The notes: generated by a model not told the origin, from the letters alone. A stretch of DNA of 64,000 nt from an uncultured Duncaniella sp. (GCF_910578445.1 NZ_CAJTQC010000015.1:6217-70216), one strand, 5' to 3'; counted from the first letter of the stretch, positions 8,284-17,409 are shown. A program made the numbers and translations.

Positions 8284-9297
8284 TTATTCCACTGTCCAAG
8301 TTTCGCCGGCGAGGACCATGTCGCGGAGCGAGCTGAAGTTCTTGCGGGCACGGACTTCGGCCACCTGTTCCTCTACAGCCTGATCGTAGGCGGGAGAGTC
8401 AACGTCGCGGATTACGCCGAGTGCAAGCGGGAGGTCATGACCGTCCATCATGGCAAGCTGCTGGTGGAGGAAGTTTGACTGAGTGTGGGCGTCGTGCACG
8501 AGCACATCGTCCATTGTGTAGCCCTCTTCACCGACCTTGACTGCTTTCAGGAGGAAACCGTCGCGGACGAGACCCATTTCCTTATCCTTGCCGAAGAGCA
8601 TCTTCTCGCCGTGGACGAGATGGATTGTGCGCTCTGCACGGTGCTCCTTGTCAGTGATGAAGTTGTGGATGCCGTGATTGAAAATCACACAGTTCTGGAG
8701 GATTTCGACAACCGACGCACCCTTGTGGCGGGCAGCGGCTACGAGCACTTCCTGCGAAATCTGAAGCTCCACGTCGATGCTGCGTGCAAAGAAGTTGCCG
8801 CGTGCGCCGAATACGAGTTCGGCCGGGATGAACGGATCTTCAGTTGTGCCATAGGGCGAAGACTTCGACACAAAACCACGGTCGCTGGTCGGGGAATACT
8901 GACCCTTGGTGAGACCATAGATCTTGTTGTTGAAGAGAAGCATGTTGATGTCGATGTTGCGGCGCACTGCATGGATGAAGTGGTTACCGCCGATTGCGAG
9001 ACCGTCGCCGTCGCCTGAAATCTGCCATACGGTCATGTCGGGGCGCGCTACCTTGAAGCCTGTGGCGATGGCTGCCGCACGTCCGTGGATGGTGTGGAAG
9101 CCATAGGTGTTCATGTAGTAGGGGAGACGTGAGCTACAGCCGATACCTGAGATGACGGCTGTCATGTGGGGAGGCACGCCCACTGTGGCCATGGCCTTGT
9201 GGAGTGAGTTGAGGATGGCGTGGTCGCCGCAGCCGGGACACCAGCGCACTGACTGGCTGCTCTTATAGTTGGCGGGGGTATACTGTGTCTGTTCCAT
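8284..9297 (-). CDS. korB: 2-oxoglutarate:ferredoxin oxidoreductase, beta subunit
   Basis: This subunit binds thiamine pyrophosphate and oxidises a 2-oxoacid, probably 2-oxoglutarate, to the acyl-CoA while reducing ferredoxin. The CPGCGDH motif near the N terminus and the GDGDGLAIGGNH thiamine-diphosphate motif (about residues 95-106) are clear, with the second half of the cofactor site at NNKIYGLTKGQ. The length of 337 aa is normal. It begins five bases after the alpha-subunit stop, so the two are one operon. The 2-oxoglutarate assignment rests on family resemblance; another 2-oxoacid cannot be ruled out. Confidence 0.92.
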   Translation of the reverse strand: MEQTQYTPANYKSSQSVRWCPGCGDHAILNSLHKAMATVGVPPHMTAVISGIGCSSRLPYYMNTYGFHTIHGRAAAIATGFKVARPDMTVWQISGDGDGLAIGGNHFIHAVRRNIDINMLLFNNKIYGLTKGQYSPTSDRGFVSKSSPYGTTEDPFIPAELVFGARGNFFARSIDVELQISQEVLVAAARHKGASVVEILQNCVIFNHGIHNFITDKEHRAERTIHLVHGEKMLFGKDKEMGLVRDGFLLKAVKVGEEGYTMDDVLVHDAHTQSNFLHQQLAMMDGHDLPLALGVIRDVDSPAYDQAVEEQVAEVRARKNFSSLRDMVLAGETWTVE

Positions 9298-9302
9298 GAT
9301 TA

Positions 9303-11150
9303 TTAGTCCTCCATGATTTTAGTTACACCTTTGACTACTTCGCTCACAAGGAAGGGCTGGCCTTGGATCTTGTTGATGCGTTTGATGTTGAGACCGAGGA
9401 AGCGTGCCTGCAGATAGTCGGCGAACATGCCTGTGTTGAGCTCGGCTACGATTACGGTCTTGTAGTTGCTGAGCACTTCCTCGGTGTTGGCGGGAAGCGG
9501 GTTGATGTAGTTGAAGTGAGCGAAGGCCACGGGCTTGCCATCGGCGCAGAGCTCGCCGGCGGCAGTGCGGAGATGTCCGTATGTTCCGCCCCAGCCGACG
9601 AGGATGGTGTCGGCATTCTTCGGGTCGAGGACTTCGAGAGCGGGGATGTCGTTGGCGATGCGGGCAATCTTTTCGCGACGGGCCATGACCATCTTTTCGT
9701 GGTTGATGGGGTCGGTAGAGATTGCGCCTGTGTTGTAGTCTTTTTCAAGACCGCCGACGCGGTGCATCGCACCTTCAGTGCCGGGGATGGCCCAGTAGCG
9801 CACGAGGTCTTCGTCCTTGCGGGTGTATGGCTGCCATGCTTCGTCGACCGCGTTGGGGGCGAGCAGCGGAGGATGTATTTCGGGGAGTTCCGAAGCCTCG
9901 GGGACGCGCCATGCGCTCGAGCCGTTGCCGATGAAAGCGTCGGTGAGGAGGATGACGGGGGTCATGTGTTCCATGGCGATGCGGGCTGCCTCAAATGCCA
10001 TGGTGAAGCAGTCGGTCGGAGTGGAGGCTGCCACGACTGCAAGGGGCGATTCGCCGTTGCGGCCATAGAGCGCCTGCATGAGGTCGGTCTGCTCGGTCTT
10101 GGTGGGGAGGCCGGTCGAGGGACCGCCGCGCTGCACGTCGACGATGACCAGCGGAAGTTCGGCGATCACCGCGAGGCCGATGCCTTCGCTCTTAAGCGCG
10201 AGACCGGGGCCTGATGTGGAGGTTACGGCGAGGTGTCCGGCAAACGATGCTCCGATTGCCGAGCAGACACCTGCGATTTCGTCTTCCATCTGGACAGCTT
10301 TCACGCCGAGGTCCTTGCGCTTTGCAAGTTCCTGAAGGATGTCGGTCGCAGGGGTGATGGGGTAGCTGCCGAGGAAGAGGGGGCGTCCGCTCTTCTCCGA
10401 TGCGGCGATGAAGCCCCATGCGGTGGCGGTGTTGCCGTTGATGTCGGTGTAGACACCGGGGACGGCTTCTTCGGTCTCGATGCGGTAGGTCGAGACGGTG
10501 GCGTGTATGTTGTTGCCATAGTTGTAGCCGGCCTCGATAACCTTGGCGTTGGCTTCATAGATGGCTGGTTTCTTGGCAAACTTGCCTTTGAGCATGCGGA
10601 GTGCGCCTTCGAGCGGACGGTCAAAGAGCCAGCAGACGAGGCCGAGCGCAAAGATGTTGCGGCATTTGAGGATGCTCTTGTTGTCGAGTCCTGACTCGGC
10701 GAGTGCGGCTTTGGTCATCGAGGTGACGGGCACTTCCACTACCTGAGCCTTGATGTCGAGTTCCTTGAAGGGGTCGAGGGTCTCGAAGAGTGCTTTCTTG
10801 AGATCGGCCTCCTTGAACGAGTCGATGTCGACTATCACGACTCCGCCGGGCTTGAGGAAACGGATGTTCTGCTTGAGTGCGGCAGGATTCATGGCGATAA
10901 GTACGTCGCAGAGGTCGCCCGGAGTGTGGACATCGACTCCGACACTTACCTGAAAGCCTGACACACCGCTGAGTGAGCCTTGGGGTGCGCGTACTTCGGC
11001 CGGATAGTCGGGGAAGGTTGACACTTTGTTTCCTAACCCTGCGGATACATTTGTGAAAATGTTGCCTGCAAGCTGCATGCCGTCGCCGGAGTCACCGGAG
11101 AAGCGGACAACAACTTTGTCGAGGGTCTTGACATTGGTCTTGTCTAACAT
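9303..11150 (-). CDS. korA: 2-oxoglutarate:ferredoxin oxidoreductase, alpha subunit (fused gamma-alpha)
   Basis: A 615-aa protein with a gamma domain (about residues 10-190, starting with the RFSGDSGDGMQ motif) fused to the alpha domain (about 210-600). The alpha part shows the pyrimidine-binding GSYPITPATDI segment and TSTSGPGLALKSEGIG, typical of this enzyme class. It pairs with korB just downstream to form the anaerobic version of the 2-oxoglutarate dehydrogenase step. No small ferredoxin-type subunit gene is beside it, although related operons often include one. Confidence 0.93.
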   Translation of the reverse strand: MLDKTNVKTLDKVVVRFSGDSGDGMQLAGNIFTNVSAGLGNKVSTFPDYPAEVRAPQGSLSGVSGFQVSVGVDVHTPGDLCDVLIAMNPAALKQNIRFLKPGGVVIVDIDSFKEADLKKALFETLDPFKELDIKAQVVEVPVTSMTKAALAESGLDNKSILKCRNIFALGLVCWLFDRPLEGALRMLKGKFAKKPAIYEANAKVIEAGYNYGNNIHATVSTYRIETEEAVPGVYTDINGNTATAWGFIAASEKSGRPLFLGSYPITPATDILQELAKRKDLGVKAVQMEDEIAGVCSAIGASFAGHLAVTSTSGPGLALKSEGIGLAVIAELPLVIVDVQRGGPSTGLPTKTEQTDLMQALYGRNGESPLAVVAASTPTDCFTMAFEAARIAMEHMTPVILLTDAFIGNGSSAWRVPEASELPEIHPPLLAPNAVDEAWQPYTRKDEDLVRYWAIPGTEGAMHRVGGLEKDYNTGAISTDPINHEKMVMARREKIARIANDIPALEVLDPKNADTILVGWGGTYGHLRTAAGELCADGKPVAFAHFNYINPLPANTEEVLSNYKTVIVAELNTGMFADYLQARFLGLNIKRINKIQGQPFLVSEVVKGVTKIMED

Positions 11151-11239
11151 AATGTGTGAAGTTAAATTTACAAGGTTTTCTATATGTTATTCATGGTTGA
11201 AAAAAATCACCGGTTGTAGGTCCCGAGCCTTGGCGTGGC

Positions 11240-12646
11240 TCAGTCTTTTTCCGCTCCGTCAAAGCGGAGTGGTTGTCCGTGGGGCTCAGCGAAGATGCCT
11301 TCGCTGTAGGCCGGGATGCCGTTAACCATGGTCATGCGTATTTTACGGCTCAGGCACACGCCTGCGAGTGGAGTCCATCCACATCGGCCTGCGACATCGC
11401 TGTCAGTGACTTTGACAGGTCGGTCCGAGGGATTGTCCGGGTTGAGGACTACGAGGTCGGCATAGTAGCCTTCACGGATGAATCCGCGGCGGTCGATGCC
11501 GAGCAGCCGTGCCGGATTGTGGCTCATTAGCTCGACGATGCGTTCAGGCCCTACGGATTCGAGTTCGGGGTCGGTGTCGAGCAGTTCGAGCATGGCGCGG
11601 AGTGAGAACTGCACCATCGGCATGCCGGAGGCGGCCGTCAGTGCGTCGCCCTCTTTCTGCGCGAGGAGGTGGGGAGCATGGTCGGTGGCTATGGTGTCGA
11701 TACATCCTCCGGGAAGGAGTTCGCGCAGGAGCGCTATGCGGTCGGAGGCTTCTTTGATTGCCGGGTTGCACTTGATGCGTGCTCCGAGGCGGTCGAAGTC
11801 GTTGCGGTCAAATAGGAGGTATTGCGGACAGGTCTCGGCTGTGACGTTTACGCCTTCAGCCTTGGCCTCTTTGATGAGGCTTAGCTCGTCGGCTGTGGAG
11901 ATGTGGCAGATGTGGAGATGCGCGCCGGTTTTGCGTGCGAGTCCGAAGGCTCTGCGTGTGGCTTCGATGCATGCCTGACGCGGGCGGACATCGGGATGGC
12001 GCTCTACAGGAATCGTGCCTCCGCATTCGTCGAGCAGGCGGTCGCGCGAAGCGCGGATGATGGCTTCGTCTTCAGCATGGACGGCGATGAGGGCAGGCGA
12101 TTTGTCGAACAGCTCAGTGAGTGTCGAGTTATCATCGACAAGCATATTGCCGGTCGATGAGCCGAGGAAAAGTTTCACGCCTGCCACGCGCGAGTAGTCG
12201 GCGGACAGCAGCTCGGAGATGTTGTCGTTGGTCGCACCGATGAAAAATCCGAAGTTGGCGGCCGAGACCTCCGATGCGCGTCTGATTTTGTCGTTGACGG
12301 CCTGGCGGCTGACAGTTGCAGGCCGCGTGTTGGGCATGTCGATGTATGATGTGACACCTCCTGCCACTGCTGCGCGGCTTTCGGTCTCGATGTCGCCTTT
12401 TTCGGTAAGTCCCGGATCGCGGAAATGGACGTGGGTGTCTATTACTCCGGGCAGCAGCATGCCTCCACGGCAGTCGATCACTGTGTCGGCTTTCTGTCGG
12501 AGTGCAGAGAGCGAGTCCGGGCCGTCGGCCGGGAGGGTTGATTCTTCGCCCGTGCGGACTATAAGTTGGCCGTCGGTAAGGACATATCCTCTGTAGCGTC
12601 GGCCTTCGTTGACGATTTCGGCGTTATGGAGCAGGGTGGCTGCCAT
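11240..12646 (-). CDS. pyrC: Dihydroorotase (class I)
   Basis: The enzyme closes N-carbamoyl-aspartate to dihydroorotate in pyrimidine synthesis. Metal ligands are visible: the HVHFRDPG motif, the lysine of GVKLFLGSSTGNM, His in HICHIS and Asp in TDHAPH. The reading frame can be opened at a TTG (12655), but I prefer the ATG at 12646, which gives 468 aa. The TTG lies inside the 7-bp repeat array that fills the spacer upstream. It follows the glycosyltransferase gene on the same strand and is probably co-transcribed with it. Confidence 0.93.
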   Translation of the reverse strand: MAATLLHNAEIVNEGRRYRGYVLTDGQLIVRTGEESTLPADGPDSLSALRQKADTVIDCRGGMLLPGVIDTHVHFRDPGLTEKGDIETESRAAVAGGVTSYIDMPNTRPATVSRQAVNDKIRRASEVSAANFGFFIGATNDNISELLSADYSRVAGVKLFLGSSTGNMLVDDNSTLTELFDKSPALIAVHAEDEAIIRASRDRLLDECGGTIPVERHPDVRPRQACIEATRRAFGLARKTGAHLHICHISTADELSLIKEAKAEGVNVTAETCPQYLLFDRNDFDRLGARIKCNPAIKEASDRIALLRELLPGGCIDTIATDHAPHLLAQKEGDALTAASGMPMVQFSLRAMLELLDTDPELESVGPERIVELMSHNPARLLGIDRRGFIREGYYADLVVLNPDNPSDRPVKVTDSDVAGRCGWTPLAGVCLSRKIRMTMVNGIPAYSEGIFAEPHGQPLRFDGAEKD

Positions 12647-12652
12647 GGATAT

Positions 12653-12722
12653 CAAGTATTAAGGAGCAATTATCAAGTACAAAGTACAGAGTATCAAGTA
12701 CAAAGGATTAAGTATTAAGTAT
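12653..12722 (-). repeat. Array of ten degenerate 7-bp repeats before dihydroorotase
   Basis: Ten contiguous heptads, read on the plus strand mainly as TAAGTAT, CAAGTAC and AAAGGAT, fill the whole spacer from seven bases before the dihydroorotase ATG to one base past the glycosyltransferase stop. Similar arrays occur at 22789, 26944 and 45816. On the mRNA this gives a leader built of ATACTTA-like units. Confidence 0.85.
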
Positions 12723-12723
12723 G

Positions 12724-13479
12724 TCAGTCCTTGCGTTCGTATTTGTTGAATAGGCTTGACCATTTCAGTCTGAGGACTCCGAAAAAGCCTTCGCTGAATA
12801 TTCCGGAGCTCATCTTTGATGTGCCGAGCACACGGTTTACGAAGATTATTGGAACTTCGACAATCTTGAATCCGTATTTATAGGCGAGAAATTTCATCTC
12901 GATCTGGAATGCGTAGCCTTTGAAGCGTATATGGTCGAGCGGGAGAGTTTCGAGCACTTTGCGGCGGTAGCATACGAAACCGGCTGTGGCGTCGTTGATC
13001 GGCATTCCTGTGACGATGCGGACATAGCGCGATGCGTAGAACGACATGAGCACACGGCCCATAGGCCAGTTGACCACGTTGACCCCCGTGACATAGCGTG
13101 AGCCGACGGCGACATCCGCACCGTTGACGGCGCAGGCCTCGTAGAGTTTCAGAAGGTCGTCGGGGTTGTGGGAGAAATCGGCGTCCATCTCGAAGATGTA
13201 TTCGTAGCCGTTTTCAAGCGCCCATTTGAAGCCGGCGATATAGGCAGTCCCGAGTCCGAGTTTGCCCTTGCGCTGAATCATGTGCAGACGGCCGGTGTGT
13301 GTAAGCTGTAGTTCCTTGACAATATCCGCCGTGCCGTCCGGCGAATTGTCATCAATAATCAAAACGTCAAATTTTCGGGGCAGTCTGAAGACTGCCTCGA
13401 TGATGGCGGCAACATTTTCCCTCTCGTTATAGGTGGGTATGATGACCACACTGTCAACAGTTGTCGTGACGGACTGCAT
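12724..13479 (-). CDS. Polyprenol-phosphate mannosyltransferase-like GT2 enzyme
   Basis: A family 2 glycosyltransferase of the dolichol-phosphate-mannose synthase type, which moves mannose from GDP-mannose to a polyprenyl phosphate at the inner membrane. The N terminus shows IIPTYNERENV, then IIDDNSPDGT, and the metal-binding DADFSHNPDD motif near residue 100. At 251 aa it lacks the C-terminal membrane helices of longer homologs, like the soluble-type enzymes. The sugar is inferred from family. It precedes dihydroorotase, with the spacer occupied by a heptad array. Confidence 0.9.
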   Translation of the reverse strand: MQSVTTTVDSVVIIPTYNERENVAAIIEAVFRLPRKFDVLIIDDNSPDGTADIVKELQLTHTGRLHMIQRKGKLGLGTAYIAGFKWALENGYEYIFEMDADFSHNPDDLLKLYEACAVNGADVAVGSRYVTGVNVVNWPMGRVLMSFYASRYVRIVTGMPINDATAGFVCYRRKVLETLPLDHIRFKGYAFQIEMKFLAYKYGFKIVEVPIIFVNRVLGTSKMSSGIFSEGFFGVLRLKWSSLFNKYERKD

Positions 13480-13516
13480 ATTGTCTCAGACCTTATAGGT
13501 GATTATTGTTTATGTT

Positions 13517-13550
13517 GCAAAATTAGTCATTAAAGTTTGTGAAATCCAAA
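13517..13550 (-). promoter_or_regulatory. Promoter of the glycosyltransferase gene
   Basis: On the minus strand TTTG (13547-13550) lies 21 bases upstream of TAATTTTGC (13517-13525), a full match to the Bacteroidetes housekeeping promoter. The start codon is about 30 bases further on. Confidence 0.75.
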
Positions 13551-13740
13551 TTATAAGATAAAATTTGGTGAAAAAACAAAAAAATGAATTGAATTTTGAG
13601 AAATTCAGAGCCGATGGAATTGCGATAGGAGATGAAATCAGGATATACGTAGGGTGCATACTTCAATCCGGGCTACTCTATCCCTTATTTTAGAGATAAA
13701 CTTTTATTGATTGTCGTTTTGCTTGCCTGAGGGTAAGAAA

Positions 13741-13774
13741 ATCCCCCGTCGCTGCTCACGCAGTGGCGGGGGAT
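13741..13774 (-). terminator. Terminator downstream of the repeat protein
   Basis: A 15-bp stem (13741-13755 with 13760-13774, two G-T pairs) has a TCAC loop and is followed on the minus strand by TTTTC. It lies 137 bases after the stop of the repeat protein. Confidence 0.75.
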
Positions 13775-13910
13775 ACTCATTATTACGTCATGTAAATATT
13801 AAGAGAATTGATTTTGATATCTGATTAGTTTTCAGGTGTGGCATCTTTATCGATGTTTTCAAGACCTGAATTCGGATTTTTCATCCGAAGATATTCATCC
13901 TTGCCGTTTG

Positions 13911-15317
13911 TTATCGCTGGATGTATTTCTTGCCGTTCTTTATGACGAGACCCTTGTAGTTTTCGTCGACTTTCTGGCCAAGAACGTTGTAGATTACATC
14001 TGACTGAGGATTAGCGTCGATAATCACGTCGGAAATTCCGCTTGTCTCTGAGTTGCCGTTGTAACCGTAGTTGGGTGAGCTGTAGTTGTTATAGCCCATA
14101 GCGTAGAGGTTGATGTTAGCGCCTGTCTCAGAGCCGAAAATATAGTATTTGTGACCTTCGGTCAGACCGACAATGGCCTTGCTGACAAGAGTCTTGGTGT
14201 CAGTTATGTGCGATGAGCTTGCGAGGACGTATGCTCCGACTTCTTCGTTAACAGTGGCATCCCACACATACATGGTGTATTTGTTTGAACCACGGTTTGA
14301 GAACAATGTCAGTTCGCCACCTTTCTTTGCTTCTACGGTAAAGATAGCATAGGGCTGCTTGATGCCTTCAGAGAGAGCCTCAATAGCGTAGATGGGATCG
14401 GCAGAACCATAACCTGCGGCAGAACCCATCTGGAAGGCTCTGTCAAAGAGTGTGGTATTGATACCTGTCATGCTGACATTTGCGCCCGGCTTGGCAGTGC
14501 TGGCGTTGTTCATCACTACTTTCAGGTCTTCAGAGTCGGCAACCACTGTTTCGTTAGGCATTACATAGCCGTACTTATAGTCACCCCAGAGTGCTTCATA
14601 GCCTGCAGCCTTAGCGTCGTCCAGAGTCGGAGGAACAATAACGGTTGAGAACTTTGATGCGTCAAATTCAGTTACTGAGTATTTTTCTGATGAGTAGGGG
14701 GTATATACCATCTCATAGAGGTTGATATTAGCACCTGTCTCAGAGCCGAAAATATAGTATTTGTGACCTTCGGTCAGACCGACAGTGGCCTTGCTGATAA
14801 TGGTCTTAGTGTCAGTTATGTGCGATGAGCTTGCGAGGACGTATGCTCCGACTTCTTCATTAACAGTGGCATCCCATACATACATGGTGTACTTGTTCGA
14901 GCCACGGTTTGAGAACAATGCCAGTTCGCCACCGATTTTAGCCTCTACTGTAAAGATAGCATAGGGCTGCTTGATGCCTTCAGAAAGAGCTTCAAGGGCA
15001 TAGATGGGATCGGCTGAGCCATAACCTGCGGCAGAACCCATTTGGAACGAACGGTCAAACAAAGTGGTGTTGATGCCTGACATGCTGATATTTGCTCCGG
15101 GTTTGGCTGAGCTTGCGTTGTTCATAACGACTTTGATAGCTTCGTTGTCAACCAGCTGAGTTTCATTGGGGAGTACATAGCCGTACTTGTAGTCACCCCA
15201 GAGAGCTTCGTAGCCTGCTGCCTGAGCATCAGCGAGTGTAGGAGGAACAATAACGGTTTGGGCGGTAGCGGCGATAGCCAAGGCTGACGCAGCTGAGAAG
15301 AGTAAAATTTTCTTCAT
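13911..15317 (-). CDS. Secreted protein of two near-identical repeats, function unknown
   Basis: I do not recognise a family. It has an N-terminal signal peptide ending near residue 20 and no lipobox. Two long repeats follow, starting at residues 21 and 225 (period 204 aa, 612 bases); both open with TVIVPPTL and share segments such as WGDYKYGYV, SAAGYGSADPIY and NRGSNKYTMYVWDA. The repeats differ at few residues, which means a recent duplication. After residue 404 comes a linker and a C-terminal tail (YNVLGQKVDENYKGLVIKNG) like the sorting-type tails of secreted Bacteroidetes proteins. It lies 89 bases after SusD and may be a surface glycan-binding partner; that role is inferred from place only. 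Confidence 0.75.
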   Translation of the reverse strand: MKKILLFSAASALAIAATAQTVIVPPTLADAQAAGYEALWGDYKYGYVLPNETQLVDNEAIKVVMNNASSAKPGANISMSGINTTLFDRSFQMGSAAGYGSADPIYALEALSEGIKQPYAIFTVEAKIGGELALFSNRGSNKYTMYVWDATVNEEVGAYVLASSSHITDTKTIISKATVGLTEGHKYYIFGSETGANINLYEMVYTPYSSEKYSVTEFDASKFSTVIVPPTLDDAKAAGYEALWGDYKYGYVMPNETVVADSEDLKVVMNNASTAKPGANVSMTGINTTLFDRAFQMGSAAGYGSADPIYAIEALSEGIKQPYAIFTVEAKKGGELTLFSNRGSNKYTMYVWDATVNEEVGAYVLASSSHITDTKTLVSKAIVGLTEGHKYYIFGSETGANINLYAMGYNNYSSPNYGYNGNSETSGISDVIIDANPQSDVIYNVLGQKVDENYKGLVIKNGKKYIQR

Positions 15318-15362
15318 AGTAATTTTTTATTAGGAATTATAAGCTATTATCGGTTTATAAGT

Positions 15363-15382
15363 CCCCGGCCGAAAGGCCGGGG
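15363..15382 (-). terminator. Hairpin between susD and the repeat protein gene
   Basis: An 8-bp GC-only stem (CCCCGGCC / GGCCGGGG) has a GAAA loop. The T run is on the plus strand side, so on the minus strand it may be an RNA-processing or partial-termination hairpin that lowers expression of the repeat protein relative to SusCD. Confidence 0.55.
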
Positions 15383-15406
15383 ATTTTTATAGTTGTCTGG
15401 TTGGAT

Positions 15407-17389
15407 TTAGAAACCTTTGCCGGGAATAGTGCCGTAGCCGTTGTCACCGTACTGGTTCTTGTTGTCAATCTGGTTGAGGAAGTCAGCCGAAATCGGGCGG
15501 AGATAGTGTCTGTCCGGGTTGAAGAATCTGGCAGCACGTTCGTTATATTTAGCCAGACGGGCTTCGAAAGCATGGTGGCGCTTGAGGAGTGCCCAGCGGT
15601 TGAGCTCGCCGGCCATTTCGCGTGCGTATTCATCGAAGATGACATCTTCGGTGACATTTCCGAGTGCGGGAGTGGTTGCTCCGGGGCGGGTAGCGCGTAT
15701 GCGCAGGGGCTCAAGATATCTTGCAGCCGCTGACGGATCGCCGAGCTGCTGGCAAGCCTCTGCTGCAATCAGATAGATTTCGGCTGTACGCATAATCATC
15801 ATGTCGCCGTTCTTTGTATTGAGAGCGCTGCCCCATGAACCGTCGTAGCACCAGTTGAACTTGATCAGCGAGGGATAGAGCTGATAAGAGTTTGTGCCGT
15901 CAAACTGCTCGGTCTTGAATTCGGTCGAGTATTCGCTGCTGCCGTAGAGGTCATCGATATTGAGAGTGAAATACTGGCTCTGGGCCTTCTCTTCGGGAGT
16001 ACGGGGTTCTTTTGACATCACGATAGCAAAACGGTTGTCGTCGAGAGCCACGGGATAGTCAATAACATAGGCGTTCTTGACCTGCAAGAGCTTGTCGGGG
16101 TTGCCGGAGGTCTCACCCTTTGGCCACACGCCTGAGGGTACATACTGGTTGTAGGCTCCGCCCTCGACCACTTTCATATCGATGTACGGATAGATTTTCT
16201 TGCCGGTAAATTTGGAGTTGATGCCATACTTCTTGACAATGGGAGGAGTGATTGTGACGCAAGTGCCGGCATACGGGCCTACCCACTGGTGGGCGGGGTC
16301 TGTCATGGAGAACATGCCGAAGGCAGTCATGAAAGTGTTTTCCCAACGGCGGTCCCATGAGGGGTCGAACACATCAATCGAATACTTCGAGGGTGCGAAT
16401 GTATTGTTGTTTGTGCGTCCGAGATAGTAGTTACCCTTATCGCTCCTTGTGTAGAGGTCGGTGAGCTTGTTGGGGTTACAGATTGTGTATGTGAAGAGGT
16501 TGTTCTTCACATAGTAGTTTTTCATCTCCGAAAGCGTGGCGTTGGCTCCCGATGCAATGAAGAGAGCCTCCTTGTTGTTTCGGTTGTTTTCCTGCGCCCA
16601 GAGGTCGTCGATGTTGTCATAGAGATAGACGTTGTAGGCAGAGGAATTGTTGATGATATCCTCGGCAACCTCACGGGCACGCAGCCAGTATGATTTGCCG
16701 TCCTCCTGAAGACCTTCGCCAGCGCCCTGTGCGTAGGCACGGGCCAGAATGCCGAGGGCGGTCTTCTTGGTGACACGGGCATAGTTGCCGTCGACGGGAG
16801 TATTGTCGAGGGCTTCGGCAGCCTCCTTTAGGTCTGTTGTGATGGATTTATAGAAATCCTCAACTGTGCTTCGGACAGGGCTTGTGTTGATGTTGCCTAC
16901 CTCCTGATTGGTGAGGGTCACGGGTCCGTAGTAGGTGACAAGAAGGAGATTGTAGAAAGCGCGGAGAGTCTTGGCCTCGGCCACGATTTTGGCTTTTTCT
17001 TCCTCTGTGCCACCCACTACCTTGTCGGCATTGGCTATCACAGAGTTACAGGACGGAATTGTGGTATATGCCTGCTTGAAGAGCTTGTTGGAGGCGTTGG
17101 TGTTGGTGGTGAGTCCGTCGTAGTAGATGAGCTGTTTCGCATAGTCGCGATTACCCGAGGGGCAGAGCCACATGTCAGTTCCGCCTTCGGCCACGCTCAG
17201 GAAGTCATAGACGCTATAGAGCTGTGTGGCGAGCGGTGAGTAGCAGTAAGTGGCAAGACCCTTCCAAGTCTCGAATGAGTTGACGGTCTCATTGCCGGCC
17301 GAGGGGTTATACTCGTCGAGACCGCATGAAGTCAGGCCGAGAGTGGAACCCGCGAGAGCCACTAATGTATATTTGAGAAAATTTTTCAT
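15407..17389 (-). CDS. SusD/RagB-type surface glycan-binding lipoprotein
   Basis: A 660-aa lipoprotein with signal peptide and Cys22 in LTSC. The body has the TPR-rich SusD fold: helical N half, then the long insert region, ending with segments typical of the family (MIMRTAEIYLIAAEACQQLG near residue 530). It covers the mouth of the SusC barrel and hands over oligosaccharide or another large substrate. The substrate cannot be read from sequence. It begins 20 bases after SusC and is surely co-transcribed. Confidence 0.93.
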   Translation of the reverse strand: MKNFLKYTLVALAGSTLGLTSCGLDEYNPSAGNETVNSFETWKGLATYCYSPLATQLYSVYDFLSVAEGGTDMWLCPSGNRDYAKQLIYYDGLTTNTNASNKLFKQAYTTIPSCNSVIANADKVVGGTEEEKAKIVAEAKTLRAFYNLLLVTYYGPVTLTNQEVGNINTSPVRSTVEDFYKSITTDLKEAAEALDNTPVDGNYARVTKKTALGILARAYAQGAGEGLQEDGKSYWLRAREVAEDIINNSSAYNVYLYDNIDDLWAQENNRNNKEALFIASGANATLSEMKNYYVKNNLFTYTICNPNKLTDLYTRSDKGNYYLGRTNNNTFAPSKYSIDVFDPSWDRRWENTFMTAFGMFSMTDPAHQWVGPYAGTCVTITPPIVKKYGINSKFTGKKIYPYIDMKVVEGGAYNQYVPSGVWPKGETSGNPDKLLQVKNAYVIDYPVALDDNRFAIVMSKEPRTPEEKAQSQYFTLNIDDLYGSSEYSTEFKTEQFDGTNSYQLYPSLIKFNWCYDGSWGSALNTKNGDMMIMRTAEIYLIAAEACQQLGDPSAAARYLEPLRIRATRPGATTPALGNVTEDVIFDEYAREMAGELNRWALLKRHHAFEARLAKYNERAARFFNPDRHYLRPISADFLNQIDNKNQYGDNGYGTIPGKGF

Positions 17390-17409
17390 TGTTGTTGCTG
17401 AGGTTGTTT

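Larger units (their letters stand above)
13480..13910. other. 431-base intergenic region
   Basis: It contains the glycosyltransferase promoter (13517-13550), the terminator of the repeat protein (13741-13774), and an AT-rich stretch between them with no gene I can support. Just past the repeat protein's stop, a shifted minus-strand frame (about 13828-13900) carries NGKDEYLR, which resembles the protein's own end NGKKYIQR. Confidence 0.6.

Noticed and set aside
9363..10214. 283-aa plus-strand open frame opposite korA
   Set aside because: It lies wholly antisense to a well-supported gene, has no family resemblance and is explained by the codon use of korA.
12647..12655. TTG start for dihydroorotase at 12655
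   Set aside because: The TTG lies within the repeat array, and the ATG three codons on gives the normal start.
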